From Streptomyces sp. LUP30 (lineage in GTDB: Bacteria; Actinomycetota; Actinomycetes; Streptomycetales; Streptomycetaceae), in assembly GCF_001746365.1 (NCBI RefSeq), contig NZ_MJAJ01000004.1, forward strand, positions 62,001-126,000: 64,000 nucleotides of DNA, written 5' to 3'. Shown here piece after piece: positions 1-8,441 of the stretch. The translations under genes were made by a program, and so were the position numbers. The stretch's first letter is position 1; every line of letters starts with the position of its first letter. Under the pieces are notes generated by a model. It made no database searches. It was not told where the DNA came from and saw only the letters and a list, made by a program, of their open reading frames with translations.

Positions 1-664
1 GCTATGCGCCGACGACTCCGACACGGCCGAGGAGACCGCCGAGTCCCTCACCCGGCTGGCCGGGGAGACCCTGCGTCCGCGCTGGCGGCAGTCCGGCTTC
101 CTGCCGCCGTCCCCGGACGGCGGCGGTACCCCGCGCGACCTGCTCGGCTTCAAGAACGGCAGCGCGAACCCGAGCCTTGAGGAGTGCGAACGCTGGGTGT
201 GGTCGGACGACGCCACCTACCTCGTCGTCCGCCGCATCCATCTGCGGGTGGAGGACTTCGCGCGGCTCGCCCCGCACCGCCAGGAGGAGATCGTCGGCCG
301 GCGTCGCTCGACGGGCGGCCCGCTGCCGGGCGGCCCCGAGCACGCCGAGGTCGACGTCTTCGCCAAGTCCCCGAAGGGCCGGTACCTCACCCCGGCGCGC
401 TCCCACGTCGGCGTGGTCAGCTCCCGGCACGACGACGGAGCCCGGATGCTGCGCCGCGGCTACTCCTACGCCGACGGCCCCACCGACCAGGGCCTGCTGT
501 TCCTCGCCTTCATGCGGGACCCGGCGCTGTTCACCCGGGTACAGCGGCGGATGGCGACCCGCGACGAGCTCAGCGGGTTCACCGAGACGCGGGGCTCGGC
601 GCTGGCCTACGTCCTGCCGGGGGCCGGTCCCGGGCGGCCGCTGGGCGCGGAACTGCTGGCCTGA
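1..664 (+). CDS. DyP-type peroxidase, C-terminal part (5' end outside window)
   Basis: Heme peroxidase of the dye-decolourising (DyP/EfeB-like) family; the reading frame is open from the first base and only the C-terminal ~220 residues are visible. The proximal heme-ligand region (ARSHV, bases ~398-412) and the distal-arginine segment (LRRGYSYADG) are both present, followed by the family ending GLLFLAFMRDP. The usual GxxDG active-site motif reads GFKNG here (bases ~148-162), so the catalytic aspartate position is Asn. The gene ends 175 bases before hemW, and a set of 32-base repeats fills the gap. Family assignment is firm; peroxidase activity is uncertain because of the substitution. The N-terminus, any signal peptide and the start cannot be seen. 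Confidence 0.85.
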   Translation, partial: LCADDSDTAEETAESLTRLAGETLRPRWRQSGFLPPSPDGGGTPRDLLGFKNGSANPSLEECERWVWSDDATYLVVRRIHLRVEDFARLAPHRQEEIVGRRRSTGGPLPGGPEHAEVDVFAKSPKGRYLTPARSHVGVVSSRHDDGARMLRRGYSYADGPTDQGLLFLAFMRDPALFTRVQRRMATRDELSGFTETRGSALAYVLPGAGPGRPLGAELLA

Positions 665-724
665 CAGCGCACGTCCCCCGGCCGGCGGCGCGGGCAGGAC
701 GCCGGGGACGTGAACCGATGCGCC

Positions 725-820
725 GCGGACCGTCCCGGACGGGAACCGGCGACGTCGCGGACCGTCCCGGACGTGGGCCGACGGCCTCGCGGACCGGCTC
801 GGACGTGGACCGGTGCGGAC
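725..820. repeat. Three imperfect 32-base tandem repeats
   Basis: A 16-base core GCGGACCGTCCCGGAC occurs at 725-740 and 757-772, with a two-mismatch copy at 789-804, exactly 32 bases apart. A weaker related unit lies near 690. The array fills the gap between the peroxidase stop and the hemW start, so it overlaps whatever promoter hemW has. Function unknown. Confidence 0.75.
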
Positions 821-839
821 GTACGGGACAATGGACGAC

Positions 840-2072
840 ATGCCTTCCGCACTTCCCGACGGCGAGCCGGTCCCCGACGACGGCGCGCTCCCGGCGCACG
901 CGCTCGCCGGCGCCGCCGACCGCCCCCTCGGGTTCTATCTGCACGTCCCGTACTGCGCGACCCGCTGCGGGTACTGCGACTTCAACACCTACACCGCGAC
1001 CGAGCTGCGCGGCACCGGCGGCGTCCTCGCCTCCCGGGACAACTACGCGGACACCCTGATCGACGAGATCCGGCTCGCCCGCAAGGTCCTGGGCGACGAC
1101 CCGCGCGAGGTCCGCACGGTCTTCGTCGGCGGCGGCACCCCGACCCTGCTGGGCGCGTCCGACCTGGTACGGATGCTCGGCGCGATCCGCGACGAGTTCG
1201 GGCTGGCGGCCGACGCGGAGGTGACGACGGAGGCGAACCCGGAGTCCGTGGACCCGGCGTACCTGGCGACCCTGCGCGCGGGCGGCTTCAACCGTGTCTC
1301 CTTCGGCATGCAGAGCGCCCGGCAGCACGTCCTGAAGGTCCTCGACCGCACCCACACCCCGGGACGTCCGGAAACGTGCGTGGCGGAGGCGAGGGCCGCG
1401 GGCTTCGAGCACGTCAACCTCGACCTGATCTACGGCACTCCGGGCGAGTCGGACGACGACTGGCGGGCGTCCCTGGACGCGGCGCTGGGCGCGGGCCCCG
1501 ACCATGTCTCGGCGTACGCCCTGATCGTCGAGGAGGGCACGCAGCTCGCCCGCCGCATCCGCCGCGGCGAGGTGCCGATGACCGACGACGACGTACACGC
1601 GGACCGCTATCTGATCGCGGACGAGGTGATGTCGGCGGCGGGCTACGACTGGTACGAGGTCTCCAACTGGGCGACCTCGGAGGCGGGCCGCTGCCTCCAC
1701 AACGAGCTGTACTGGCGCGGCGCCGACTGGTGGGGCGCCGGACCGGGGGCGCACTCGCACGTGGGCGGGGTGCGCTGGTGGAACGTCAAGCACCCCGGTG
1801 CGTACGCGGCGGCCCTCGCGGGCGGGCGCTCGCCGGGCGCCGGACGCGAGGTGCTCTCGAAGGAGGACCGCCGGGTCGAGCGGATCCTGCTGGAGCTGCG
1901 GCTGCGGGAGGGTGCGCCGCTCGCTCTGCTGCGGCCCGACGGGCTCGCGGCGTCCCGCAGGGCGCTCGGCGAGGGCCTGCTCCAGCCGGGCCCCTACGAC
2001 GCGGGGCGGGCGGTGCTGACCCTGCGCGGGCGACTGCTGGCCGACGCGGTGGTGCGCGACCTGGTGGACTAG
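840..2072 (+). CDS. hemW: Radical SAM heme chaperone HemW (HemN-like)
   Basis: Radical SAM protein of the HemW group (often misnamed oxygen-independent coproporphyrinogen oxidase), which binds heme and delivers it to target proteins. The 4Fe-4S motif CATRCGYC (Cys39, Cys43, Cys46) lies in the typical context HVPYCATRCGYCDFN, followed by VGGGTPTLL, TTEANPESV and NRVSFGMQS. The HemW-type C-terminus (ELYWRGADWWGAGPGAHSH) is present. Start chosen at ATG 840 because family members begin MPSALPDGE; in-frame ATGs at 813 and 831 add non-conserved residues. About 410 residues, normal for the family. It is the first gene of the backbone stretch leading to hrcA and converges with the DUF3097 gene. Confidence 0.93.
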   Translation: MPSALPDGEPVPDDGALPAHALAGAADRPLGFYLHVPYCATRCGYCDFNTYTATELRGTGGVLASRDNYADTLIDEIRLARKVLGDDPREVRTVFVGGGTPTLLGASDLVRMLGAIRDEFGLAADAEVTTEANPESVDPAYLATLRAGGFNRVSFGMQSARQHVLKVLDRTHTPGRPETCVAEARAAGFEHVNLDLIYGTPGESDDDWRASLDAALGAGPDHVSAYALIVEEGTQLARRIRRGEVPMTDDDVHADRYLIADEVMSAAGYDWYEVSNWATSEAGRCLHNELYWRGADWWGAGPGAHSHVGGVRWWNVKHPGAYAAALAGGRSPGAGREVLSKEDRRVERILLELRLREGAPLALLRPDGLAASRRALGEGLLQPGPYDAGRAVLTLRGRLLADAVVRDLVD

Positions 2073-2123
2073 GGCCCGTCCGGGTGCGCCTCGGGCGGTC
2101 GCCGCGTTGCCGGGCGGCGGGCG

Positions 2124-2987
2124 TCAGGCCGGGGCGGTGACGAAGTCGATCAGTTCCTCCACCCGGCCCAGCAGCTCCGGCTCCAGGTCCTTGTAGGAGC
2201 CCACCCGCTTCAGGATCGCCTGCCACACCGCGCCGGTGTTCTCCGACGGCCAGCCCAGCGCCCGGCACACCCCCGTCTTCCAGTCCTGCCCGTGCGGTAC
2301 GCGCGGCCAGGACCCGATGCCCACGGAGGCCGGTTTCACCGCCTCCCAGATGTCGATGTAGGGGTGGCCGACGACCAGGGCGTGTTCGCTGGTCACGGAC
2401 TGGGCGATGCGCCATTCCTTGGTGCCGGGCACGAGGTGGTCGACCAGGATCCCGAGCCGCGCGTCCGGCCCGGGGGCGAACTCCGCGACGATCGACGGCA
2501 GGTCGTCGACGCCCTCCAGGTACTCCACGACGACGCCCTCGATGCGCAGGTCGTCGCCCCACACCTTCTCCACCAGCTCGGCGTCGTGCCGGCCCTCGAC
2601 GTAGATGCGTCCGGCGCGGGCGACCCGGGCTCGGGCGCCGGGGACGGCGAGCGAGCCGGAGGCGGTGCGGGAGGGGCGCGCCGGCCCCGAGGCGGGTCTG
2701 ACGAGGGTGACGGGCCGGCCCTCCAGCAGGAAGCCGCCCGGCTCCAGTGGGAACACCCGGTGTTTGCCGAAGCGGTCCTCCAGGGTCACCGTGCCCGCCT
2801 CGCAGCGGATCACCGCGCCGCAGAACCCGGTGCCGGGCTCCTCCACGACCAGACCGGGGTCCGCCGGGACCTCGGGGACGGGCTTCGGCTTCTTCCAGGG
2901 AGGGGTCAGGTCGGCGGAGTACGCACGGGGGCGCGGGCCCGAAGGACCCCCTTCGGAAGGGCGATGGCGGGAGACGGGTGGGCGCAT
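2124..2987 (-). CDS. DUF3097 domain protein
   Basis: Conserved actinobacterial protein of unknown function (DUF3097), 287 residues. The family signature YSADLTPPWKKPKPVPEVPA occurs near residue 23, and the conserved core follows (VEGRHDAELVEKVWGDDLR, LVDHLVPGTKEWRIA, HPYIDIWEAVKP). The central part (AGRIYVEGRHDAELV...LVDHLVPGTKE) looks Toprim-like, with acidic residues at the ends of strands, but that is inference. The first ~20 residues are Arg/Pro-rich and not conserved, so the real start may be nearer the YSADL motif. It lies tail to tail with hemW and is followed on its own strand by nothing closer than the hemW stop. No biochemical role is established. Confidence 0.85.
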   Translation of the reverse strand: MRPPVSRHRPSEGGPSGPRPRAYSADLTPPWKKPKPVPEVPADPGLVVEEPGTGFCGAVIRCEAGTVTLEDRFGKHRVFPLEPGGFLLEGRPVTLVRPASGPARPSRTASGSLAVPGARARVARAGRIYVEGRHDAELVEKVWGDDLRIEGVVVEYLEGVDDLPSIVAEFAPGPDARLGILVDHLVPGTKEWRIAQSVTSEHALVVGHPYIDIWEAVKPASVGIGSWPRVPHGQDWKTGVCRALGWPSENTGAVWQAILKRVGSYKDLEPELLGRVEELIDFVTAPA

Positions 2988-3029
2988 TCGGATGACGATA
3001 GGAGAATCCGCGGGGCGGGGGGCACACGG

Positions 3030-3755
3030 TCAGCGCGACACGCCGAAACGGGCCGCCAGGGCGTCGCGTTGGGCCCGCACGAACGCGGCGTCCACCACCG
3101 CCCCGTGACCGGGCACGTACACCGCGTCCTCGCCGCCGAGGTCCAGCAGGCGGTCGAGGGCGGCGGGCCAGCGGCCGGGGACGGCGTCGGGTCCGGCCTG
3201 CGGTTCGCCGGACTCCTCGACCAGGTCGCCGCAGAACACCACCTCCCGTGATCCGGCGGCTCCGGGGACGAGGACCACGAGGTCGTGGGCGGTGTGGGCG
3301 GGGCCGACGTTGGCGAGCAGGACCTGCCGGCCGTCGCCCAGATCGAGGGTCCACTCGCCGCAGACCAGATGCCGGGGCCGCACGAGCGTGTCGGCGGCCT
3401 CGGTGGCCGCCGTCTCGTCGAGGCCGTTGCGCACCGCGTCCGCCCGCAGCTCCCCACCCGGCACCGCGTCCGCACCCACCGCCCCGAAGACCTCCGCGCC
3501 CGCGAAGGCCTCCGCACCGAACACATGGTCGAAATGGGGGTGGGTGAGCGCGAGATGGGTCACACGCGCGCCGGTGAGCTCCTCGGCCTGGGCCCGCAGT
3601 CGCGCCCCTTCCGCCAGGCTGGACCCCGCGTCCACCATCAGCACCGCGCCCGCCCCGACGACCAGCCCCGCCGTGCAGTCCCAGCCCGGCAGCCGCACCC
3701 GGCCCACCCCCGCCGCGAGCCGCTCCCATCCGAGCTCTTCCCAAGTCACCGTCAT
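3030..3755 (-). CDS. MBL-fold metallo-hydrolase
   Basis: Metallo-beta-lactamase fold hydrolase of 241 residues. The metal motif HxHxDH is seen as THPHFDHVFG (about residue 73), the later Asp ligand as FCGDLVEES and the final His as VPGHGAVVD. The opening strand VGRVRLPGWDCTAGLVVGAGAVL and MVDAGSS fit the glyoxalase-II-like subgroup that acts on small substrates. Start ATG 3755 is preceded by weak RBS-like sequence. It is read toward the DUF3097 gene, 42 bases apart, and is divergent from hrcA across the CIRCE-containing region. The substrate cannot be told from sequence. Confidence 0.88.
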   Translation of the reverse strand: MTVTWEELGWERLAAGVGRVRLPGWDCTAGLVVGAGAVLMVDAGSSLAEGARLRAQAEELTGARVTHLALTHPHFDHVFGAEAFAGAEVFGAVGADAVPGGELRADAVRNGLDETAATEAADTLVRPRHLVCGEWTLDLGDGRQVLLANVGPAHTAHDLVVLVPGAAGSREVVFCGDLVEESGEPQAGPDAVPGRWPAALDRLLDLGGEDAVYVPGHGAVVDAAFVRAQRDALAARFGVSR

Positions 3756-3796
3756 ACCGCGACGCTAGCTGGACAACGCCCCGCGAGGAGCCGACC

Positions 3797-3827
3797 TTGC
3801 CCTGGGTGTACCCCACAGCCGTACACT
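3797..3827 (+). promoter_or_regulatory. Possible hrcA promoter
   Basis: TTGCCC (3797-3802) and TACACT (3822-3827), 19 bases apart, sit just before the CIRCE element and would place transcription start near 3834. The spacer is longer than ideal, so this is tentative. Confidence 0.35.
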
Positions 3828-3839
3828 GGGCCGGGGACG

Positions 3840-3866
3840 CTGGCACTCGGATGTGAAGAGTGCCAG
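3840..3866 (+). promoter_or_regulatory. CIRCE operator (HrcA-binding site)
   Basis: Perfect 9-base inverted repeat CTGGCACTC-N9-GAGTGCCAG, the CIRCE element bound by HrcA (consensus TTAGCACTC-N9-GAGTGCTAA). It lies 49 bases before the hrcA start codon, which predicts autorepression of the hrcA-dnaJ2 operon and induction on heat shock or protein-folding stress. Confidence 0.95.
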
Positions 3867-3915
3867 ACGCCAGGCCCAGGGGACTGGGGGACGAGATTCT
3901 TGGAGGTGCGCGCGG

Positions 3916-4932
3916 ATGCTGAGTGAACGCAGGCTCCAGGTTCTGCGCGCCATCGTCCAGGACTACGTCGGCACCGAGGAGCCCGTGGGGTCGAAGGCGC
4001 TCACCGAGCGTCACAACCTCGGCGTGTCCCCGGCGACGGTCCGCAACGACATGGCCGCCCTGGAGGACGAGGGGTACATCGCGCAGCCGCACACCAGCGC
4101 CGGGCGCATCCCCACGGACAAGGGCTACCGGCTGTTCGTCGACAAGCTGGCCGGCGTCAAGCCGATGACCGGCCCCGAGCGGCGGGCCATCCAGAACTTC
4201 CTCGACGGCGCCGTCGACCTCGACGACGTCGTGGCCCGGACGGTACGGCTGCTCGCGCAGCTCACCCGCCAGGTCGCCGTCGTGCAGTATCCGTCCCTGA
4301 CCCGTTCGACCGTGCGGCACGTGGAGCTCCTCTCGCTCGCGCCCGCGCGTCTGATGCTCGTGCTGATCACGGACACCGGGCGGGTCGAGCAGCGGATGGT
4401 GGACTGCCCGGCGCCCTTCGGGGAGTCCTCGCTGGCGGATCTGCGCGCGCGGCTCAACAGCCGGGTCGCGGGCCGCCGGTTCTCCGACGTGCCGCGCCTG
4501 GTGGAAGATCTGCCGGACGCCTTCGAGGCGGAGGACCGCGGCACGGTCACGACGGTGCTCTCCACCCTGCTGGAGACGCTCGTCGAGGAGAACGAGGAGC
4601 GGTTGATGATCGGCGGCACCGCCAATCTCACCCGCTTCGGACATGACTTTCCCCTCACCATCCGGCCCGTCCTGGAGGCCCTCGAGGAGCAGGTCGTGCT
4701 CCTCAAGCTCCTTGGCGAGGCGGGGGATTCGGGCATGACCGTACGCATCGGTCACGAGATCGCCCATGAGGGACTCAACTCCACTTCCGTGGTGTCGGTC
4801 GGTTACGGTTCGGGCAGCGAGGCAGTCGCCAAACTGGGCGTGGTCGGACCGACCCGCATGGATTACCCGGGAACGATGGGAGCGGTACGAGCGGTGGCAC
4901 GGTACGTCGGACAGATCCTGGCGGAGTCGTAA
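3916..4932 (+). CDS. hrcA: Heat-inducible transcriptional repressor HrcA
   Basis: Repressor of class I heat-shock genes; binds CIRCE. 338 residues. The N-terminal winged helix ([19 protein letters not shown]) is followed by the family signature [18 protein letters not shown] and [14 protein letters not shown]; the C-terminal GAF-like dimerisation region ends with [16 protein letters not shown] sequence ([15 protein letters not shown]). Start ATG 3916 is preferred over an earlier in-frame ATG at 3853 because the latter lies inside the CIRCE operator, whereas 3916 has GGAGG 10 bases upstream. The gene is directly followed by dnaJ2: the TAA stop abuts the GTG start with no gap, indicating coupled translation. 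Confidence 0.96.
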   Translation: MLSERRLQVLRAIVQDYVGTEEPVGSKALTERHNLGVSPATVRNDMAALEDEGYIAQPHTSAGRIPTDKGYRLFVDKLAGVKPMTGPERRAIQNFLDGAVDLDDVVARTVRLLAQLTRQVAVVQYPSLTRSTVRHVELLSLAPARLMLVLITDTGRVEQRMVDCPAPFGESSLADLRARLNSRVAGRRFSDVPRLVEDLPDAFEAEDRGTVTTVLSTLLETLVEENEERLMIGGTANLTRFGHDFPLTIRPVLEALEEQVVLLKLLGEAGDSGMTVRIGHEIAHEGLNSTSVVSVGYGSGSEAVAKLGVVGPTRMDYPGTMGAVRAVARYVGQILAES

Positions 4933-6069
4933 GTGGCCACGGACTACTACGCCGTTCTCGGCGTGCGCCGCGATGCGTCGCAGGAAGAGATCAAGAAGGC
5001 CTTCCGGCGGCTCGCGCGCGAGCTGCACCCGGACGTCAACCCCGATCCGAAGACCCAGGAGCGGTTCAAGGAGATCAACGCCGCTTACGAGGTGTTGTCG
5101 GATCCGCAGAAGAAGCAGGTCTACGACCTCGGCGGCGATCCGCTCTCCCAGTCGGGCGGCGGCGGCGCCGGAGGCTTCGGAGCCGGCGGCTTCGGGAACT
5201 TCTCCGACATCATGGACGCGTTCTTCGGCACGGCGTCCCAGCGCGGTCCGCGCTCGCGCACCCGCCGCGGCCAGGACGCGATGATCCGGCTGGAGATCGA
5301 CCTCGAAGAGGCGGCCTTCGGCACGACCAAGGACATCCAGGTCGACACGGCGATCGTCTGCACCACGTGCAGCGGCGAGGGCGCGGCCCCGGGCACCACC
5401 GCCCAGACCTGCGACATGTGCCGCGGCCGCGGCGAGGTGTCCCAGGTGACGCGGTCGTTCCTGGGCCAGGTCATGACCTCGCGGCCGTGCCCGCAGTGCC
5501 AGGGCTTCGGCACCGTCGTCCCGACGCCGTGCCCGGAGTGCGCGGGCGACGGGCGGATCCGCTCGCGTCGCACGCTGACGGTGAAGATCCCGGCCGGCGT
5601 CGACAACGGCACCCGCATCCAGCTGGCGGGCGAGGGCGAGGTCGGCCCCGGCGGCGGCCCCGCCGGCGACCTGTACGTGGAGATCCACGAGCTGCCGCAC
5701 GCGCAGTTCCAGCGGCGCGGCGACGACCTGCACTGCACGGTGACCCTTCCGATGACGGCGGCGTCCCTCGGCACCAAGGTCCCGCTGGAGACGCTGGACG
5801 GCCTGGAGGAGGTCGACATCCGGCCCGGCACCCAGTCCGGTCAGTCGATCCCGCTGCACGCCCGGGGCGTCACACATCTGCGGGGCGGCGGCCGCGGCGA
5901 CCTCATCGTGCACGTCGAGGTCCAGACGCCGACGAAGCTCGACCCGGAGCAGGAACGGCTGCTGCGCGAGCTGGCCAAGCTGCGCGGCGAGGAGCGGCCC
6001 ACGGGCCAGTTCCAGCCCGGCCAGCAGGGGCTGTTCTCGCGGCTGAAGGACGCGTTCAACGGGCGCTGA
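4933..6069 (+). CDS. dnaJ2: Molecular chaperone DnaJ (DnaJ2)
   Basis: Hsp40 co-chaperone that stimulates DnaK. 378 residues with type I architecture: J domain (DYYAVLGV at the start, HPDVN at about residue 35), a Gly/Phe-rich linker ([16 protein letters not shown]), four zinc-binding CxxCxGxG-type repeats ([32 protein letters not shown]) and the C-terminal substrate-binding domain. GTG start immediately after the hrcA stop. As the downstream partner of hrcA it should share CIRCE control. Actinobacteria usually carry a second dnaJ beside dnaK, which is why this one is named dnaJ2. Confidence 0.96.
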   Translation: MATDYYAVLGVRRDASQEEIKKAFRRLARELHPDVNPDPKTQERFKEINAAYEVLSDPQKKQVYDLGGDPLSQSGGGGAGGFGAGGFGNFSDIMDAFFGTASQRGPRSRTRRGQDAMIRLEIDLEEAAFGTTKDIQVDTAIVCTTCSGEGAAPGTTAQTCDMCRGRGEVSQVTRSFLGQVMTSRPCPQCQGFGTVVPTPCPECAGDGRIRSRRTLTVKIPAGVDNGTRIQLAGEGEVGPGGGPAGDLYVEIHELPHAQFQRRGDDLHCTVTLPMTAASLGTKVPLETLDGLEEVDIRPGTQSGQSIPLHARGVTHLRGGGRGDLIVHVEVQTPTKLDPEQERLLRELAKLRGEERPTGQFQPGQQGLFSRLKDAFNGR

Positions 6070-6074
6070 GCGGT

Positions 6075-6094
6075 GCCGGGGGGCGGCCCCCGGC
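6075..6094 (+). terminator. GC hairpin after dnaJ2
   Basis: Perfect 8-base stem GCCGGGGG / CCCCCGGC with a 4-base loop, 6 bases after the dnaJ2 stop; no U tract follows. Plausible transcription stop or 3' stabiliser. Confidence 0.5.
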
Positions 6095-6156
6095 GCCCGC
6101 GGGGCACGGTGAAGGGCCGATTCGGACTTGTTCGGAGGACGTGACAACATGCCGTC

Positions 6157-7290
6157 ATGTCCTCCGCGCTGACCGATCTCTTCCCGCACCCGATCGTGCA
6201 GGCCCCCATGGCGGGCGGTGTCTCCGTGCCCCAGCTCGCCGCCGCCGTGGCCGAGGCCGGCGGGCTCGGTTTCCTCGCGGCCGGATACAAGACGGCCGAC
6301 GGCTTGTACCAGGAGATCAAGCAGCTGCGGAGCCTGACCGGCCGTCCCTTCGGCGTGAACCTCTTCATGCCGCAGCCCGAGTATCCCGGTGCCGGTTCCG
6401 GCTCCCAGGGGGCGGCGGGCGTTTCGCTCCCCGCCGCGGGCGCCATAGAGGTCTACGCCCACCAGCTCGCCGGTGAGGCCGCCTGGTACGAGACCGAGCT
6501 CGGCGACCCGGACAGCGGCCGCGACGACGGCTACGACGCCAAGCTCGCGGTGCTCCTGGACAACCCGGCGCCGGTCGTGTCGTTCCACTTCGGCGTCCCC
6601 GGCGGCGACACGCTGGAGTCCCTGCGGCGCGCGGGAGCCTTCACCCTGGTCACGGCGACCACCGCCGAGGAGGCCGTCGCGGTGGAGCGGGCCGGCGCGG
6701 ACGCGGTGATCGTGCAGGGCGTGGAGGCCGGCGGTCACCAGGGCGCCCACCGCGACAACCCGGAGTCCGACGGCTGCGGCATCGGGCTGCTCTCCCTGAT
6801 CGCCCAGGTCCGCGAGTCGGTGCGGCTGCCGATCGTCGCCGCCGGCGGTCTCATGCGCGGCAGCCAGATCGCCGCGGTCCTCGCGGCGGGCGCGAGCGCG
6901 GCCCAGCTGGGCACCGCGTTCCTCGCCACGCCCGAGTCGGGCGCGCCCGCCGTGCACAAGCAGGCCCTGACCAACCCCCTCTTCGTGCGCACCGAGCTGA
7001 CCCGCGCCTTCTCCGGCCGCCCGGCCCGCGCCCTGGTCAACCGCTTCCTGCGCGAGCACGGTCCCTACGCGCCCGCCGCCTACCCGGAGGTCCACCACCT
7101 GACCGCGCCGCTGCGCAAGGCGGCCGCCAAGGCGGGCGACGCGCAGGGCATGGCGCTGTGGGCCGGACAAGGGCACCGGATGGCCCGTGAGCTGCCCGCC
7201 GGGCAGCTCGTGGAGGTCCTGCTGGCCGAACTCGCCGAAGCGCGGACAGCGTTGTCGCGCTTCCCGGCCGGTGACGGAGGCCGGTCATGA
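6157..7290 (+). CDS. Nitronate monooxygenase family protein
   Basis: FMN-dependent TIM-barrel enzyme of the nitronate monooxygenase (2-nitropropane dioxygenase) family, 377 residues, which oxidises alkyl nitronates to carbonyl compounds and nitrite. Visible motifs: N-terminal QAPMAGGVSVPQLAAAVAEA; the catalytic-His segment EAGGHQGAHR (bases ~6726-6755); the phosphate-binding strands IVAAGGLMRG and AAVLAAGASAAQLGTAFL. Start ATG 6157 follows GGAGG at 6135-6139, somewhat far, so the exact start is fairly but not fully certain. It overlaps rsmE by 4 bases (ATGA), so the two are co-translated. Physiological substrate unknown; the usual inference is detoxification of propionate-3-nitronate. Confidence 0.88.
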   Translation: MSSALTDLFPHPIVQAPMAGGVSVPQLAAAVAEAGGLGFLAAGYKTADGLYQEIKQLRSLTGRPFGVNLFMPQPEYPGAGSGSQGAAGVSLPAAGAIEVYAHQLAGEAAWYETELGDPDSGRDDGYDAKLAVLLDNPAPVVSFHFGVPGGDTLESLRRAGAFTLVTATTAEEAVAVERAGADAVIVQGVEAGGHQGAHRDNPESDGCGIGLLSLIAQVRESVRLPIVAAGGLMRGSQIAAVLAAGASAAQLGTAFLATPESGAPAVHKQALTNPLFVRTELTRAFSGRPARALVNRFLREHGPYAPAAYPEVHHLTAPLRKAAAKAGDAQGMALWAGQGHRMARELPAGQLVEVLLAELAEARTALSRFPAGDGGRS

Positions 7291-8033
7291 CCGCCCCCGT
7301 CTTCGTCGTCGACGAACTCCCGGACTCCCGCTCCGCGTTCGTGCTGGACGGCCCCGAGGGCCGGCACGCCGTCTCCGTGAGGCGGCTGCACGCCGGCGAG
7401 GAGGTCGTCCTCACCGACGGCGCCGGACGCTGGGCTCGGGGCGAGGTCGTCACGACCGAGGGCAGGGACCGGCTGGTGCTGAGCCTGGGGGAGGTGACCG
7501 AGGAGCCCGCCGAGTCGCCCCGGATCACCGTCGTCCAGGCGTTGCCCAAGGGCGACCGGGGCGAGCTGGCCGTCGAGACGATGACCGAGACCGGCGTCGA
7601 CGCGATCGTGCCCTGGGCGGCCTCGCGCTGCATCACGCAGTGGAAGGGCGAGCGCGGACTGAAGGCGCTCGCCAAATGGCGGGCCACCGCCCGCGAGGCC
7701 GGCAAGCAGTCGCGCCGGGTCCGCTTCCCCGAGGTCGCCGAGGCGTCGACGACCAAGCAGGTGGCGGCACTTGTCGCCCGGGCCGACTTCGCCGCCGTCC
7801 TGCACGAGGACCGCGCCTACCCCAGCGAGCCCCTGGCGACCGCCGAACTCCCCTCCGCGGGTGAGATCGTGCTGATCGTGGGACCCGAAGGCGGGGTGTC
7901 ACCCGAGGAGTTGGCGCTCTTCGAGGAGGCGGGCGCGAAGGCCCACCGCCTCGGCCGTAGCGTGTTGCGCACGTCGACCGCCGGAACGGCGGCGACCGCC
8001 CTGCTGCTCGGCCGCACCGGCCGCTGGTCCTGA
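7287..8033 (+). CDS. rsmE: 16S rRNA (uracil-1498-N3)-methyltransferase RsmE
   Basis: SPOUT-class methyltransferase that N3-methylates U1498 of 16S rRNA. 248 residues: N-terminal PUA-like domain (RHAVSVRRLHAGEEV), then the knotted SAM-binding domain with LIVGPEGGVSPEE and the C-terminal knot motif LGRSVLRTSTAGTAA. In many homologues the last motif reads LRxETA; here Ser replaces Glu. It sits downstream of hrcA-dnaJ, as is common in Actinobacteria. Start ATG overlaps the preceding stop by 4 bases. Confidence 0.93.
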   Translation: MTAPVFVVDELPDSRSAFVLDGPEGRHAVSVRRLHAGEEVVLTDGAGRWARGEVVTTEGRDRLVLSLGEVTEEPAESPRITVVQALPKGDRGELAVETMTETGVDAIVPWAASRCITQWKGERGLKALAKWRATAREAGKQSRRVRFPEVAEASTTKQVAALVARADFAAVLHEDRAYPSEPLATAELPSAGEIVLIVGPEGGVSPEELALFEEAGAKAHRLGRSVLRTSTAGTAATALLLGRTGRWS

Positions 8034-8048
8034 CTCCCCGGGGGACAC

Positions 8049-8441
8049 GTGGAACTCGCCCAAGTCCGGCTGCTCGTCACCGACTTCGCCGCCTGCTACC
8101 GCTTCTACGCCGACACCCTCGGCCTCAAGCCCCAGTCGGGCGCGGCGGACGGGCCGTACGAGAAGTTCAGCCCCGCCGCCGGCTCGGCCGGCATCGCCCT
8201 GCAGGACCGGGCGATGATGGCCGCCGTCCTCGGCGAACTGGGCGACGCGGCCAGCGGGCACCGCTCCCTGGTGGTGCTGCGCGTCGACGACCTGGACGCG
8301 TACTGCGCGCAGATCGTCGCCCGGGGCGCGGTCCTGCTGCGGGGTCCGGCGCCGATGACCGACCGGATGCGCGTCGCCCACCTCAAGGACCCGGAGGGCA
8401 ATCTGGTGGAGCTTCAGCAGTGGCTGCTGCTGCGCGGCTGA
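8049..8441 (+). CDS. VOC family (glyoxalase-like) protein
   Basis: Single-module vicinal oxygen chelate protein of 130 residues, consisting of two beta-alpha-beta-beta-beta motifs. The N-terminal half has VRLLVTDFAACYRFYADTLGL and the C-terminal half ends MRVAHLKDPEGNLVELQQWL, the usual Glu-ligand strand. GTG start at 8049 with GGGGGA just upstream, 15 bases after the rsmE stop, so likely in the same transcript. The family covers glyoxalases, dioxygenases and antibiotic-binding proteins; nothing here fixes the reaction. Confidence 0.85.
   Translation: MELAQVRLLVTDFAACYRFYADTLGLKPQSGAADGPYEKFSPAAGSAGIALQDRAMMAAVLGELGDAASGHRSLVVLRVDDLDAYCAQIVARGAVLLRGPAPMTDRMRVAHLKDPEGNLVELQQWLLLRG

Noticed and set aside
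1786..7176. Open reading frame of nearly 1800 codons on the minus strand
   Set aside because: It runs antisense to hemW, hrcA, dnaJ2 and other clearly coding genes; long antisense frames are a by-product of ~72% GC. Its only real part is the small DUF3097/MBL gene strand, which is in other frames.
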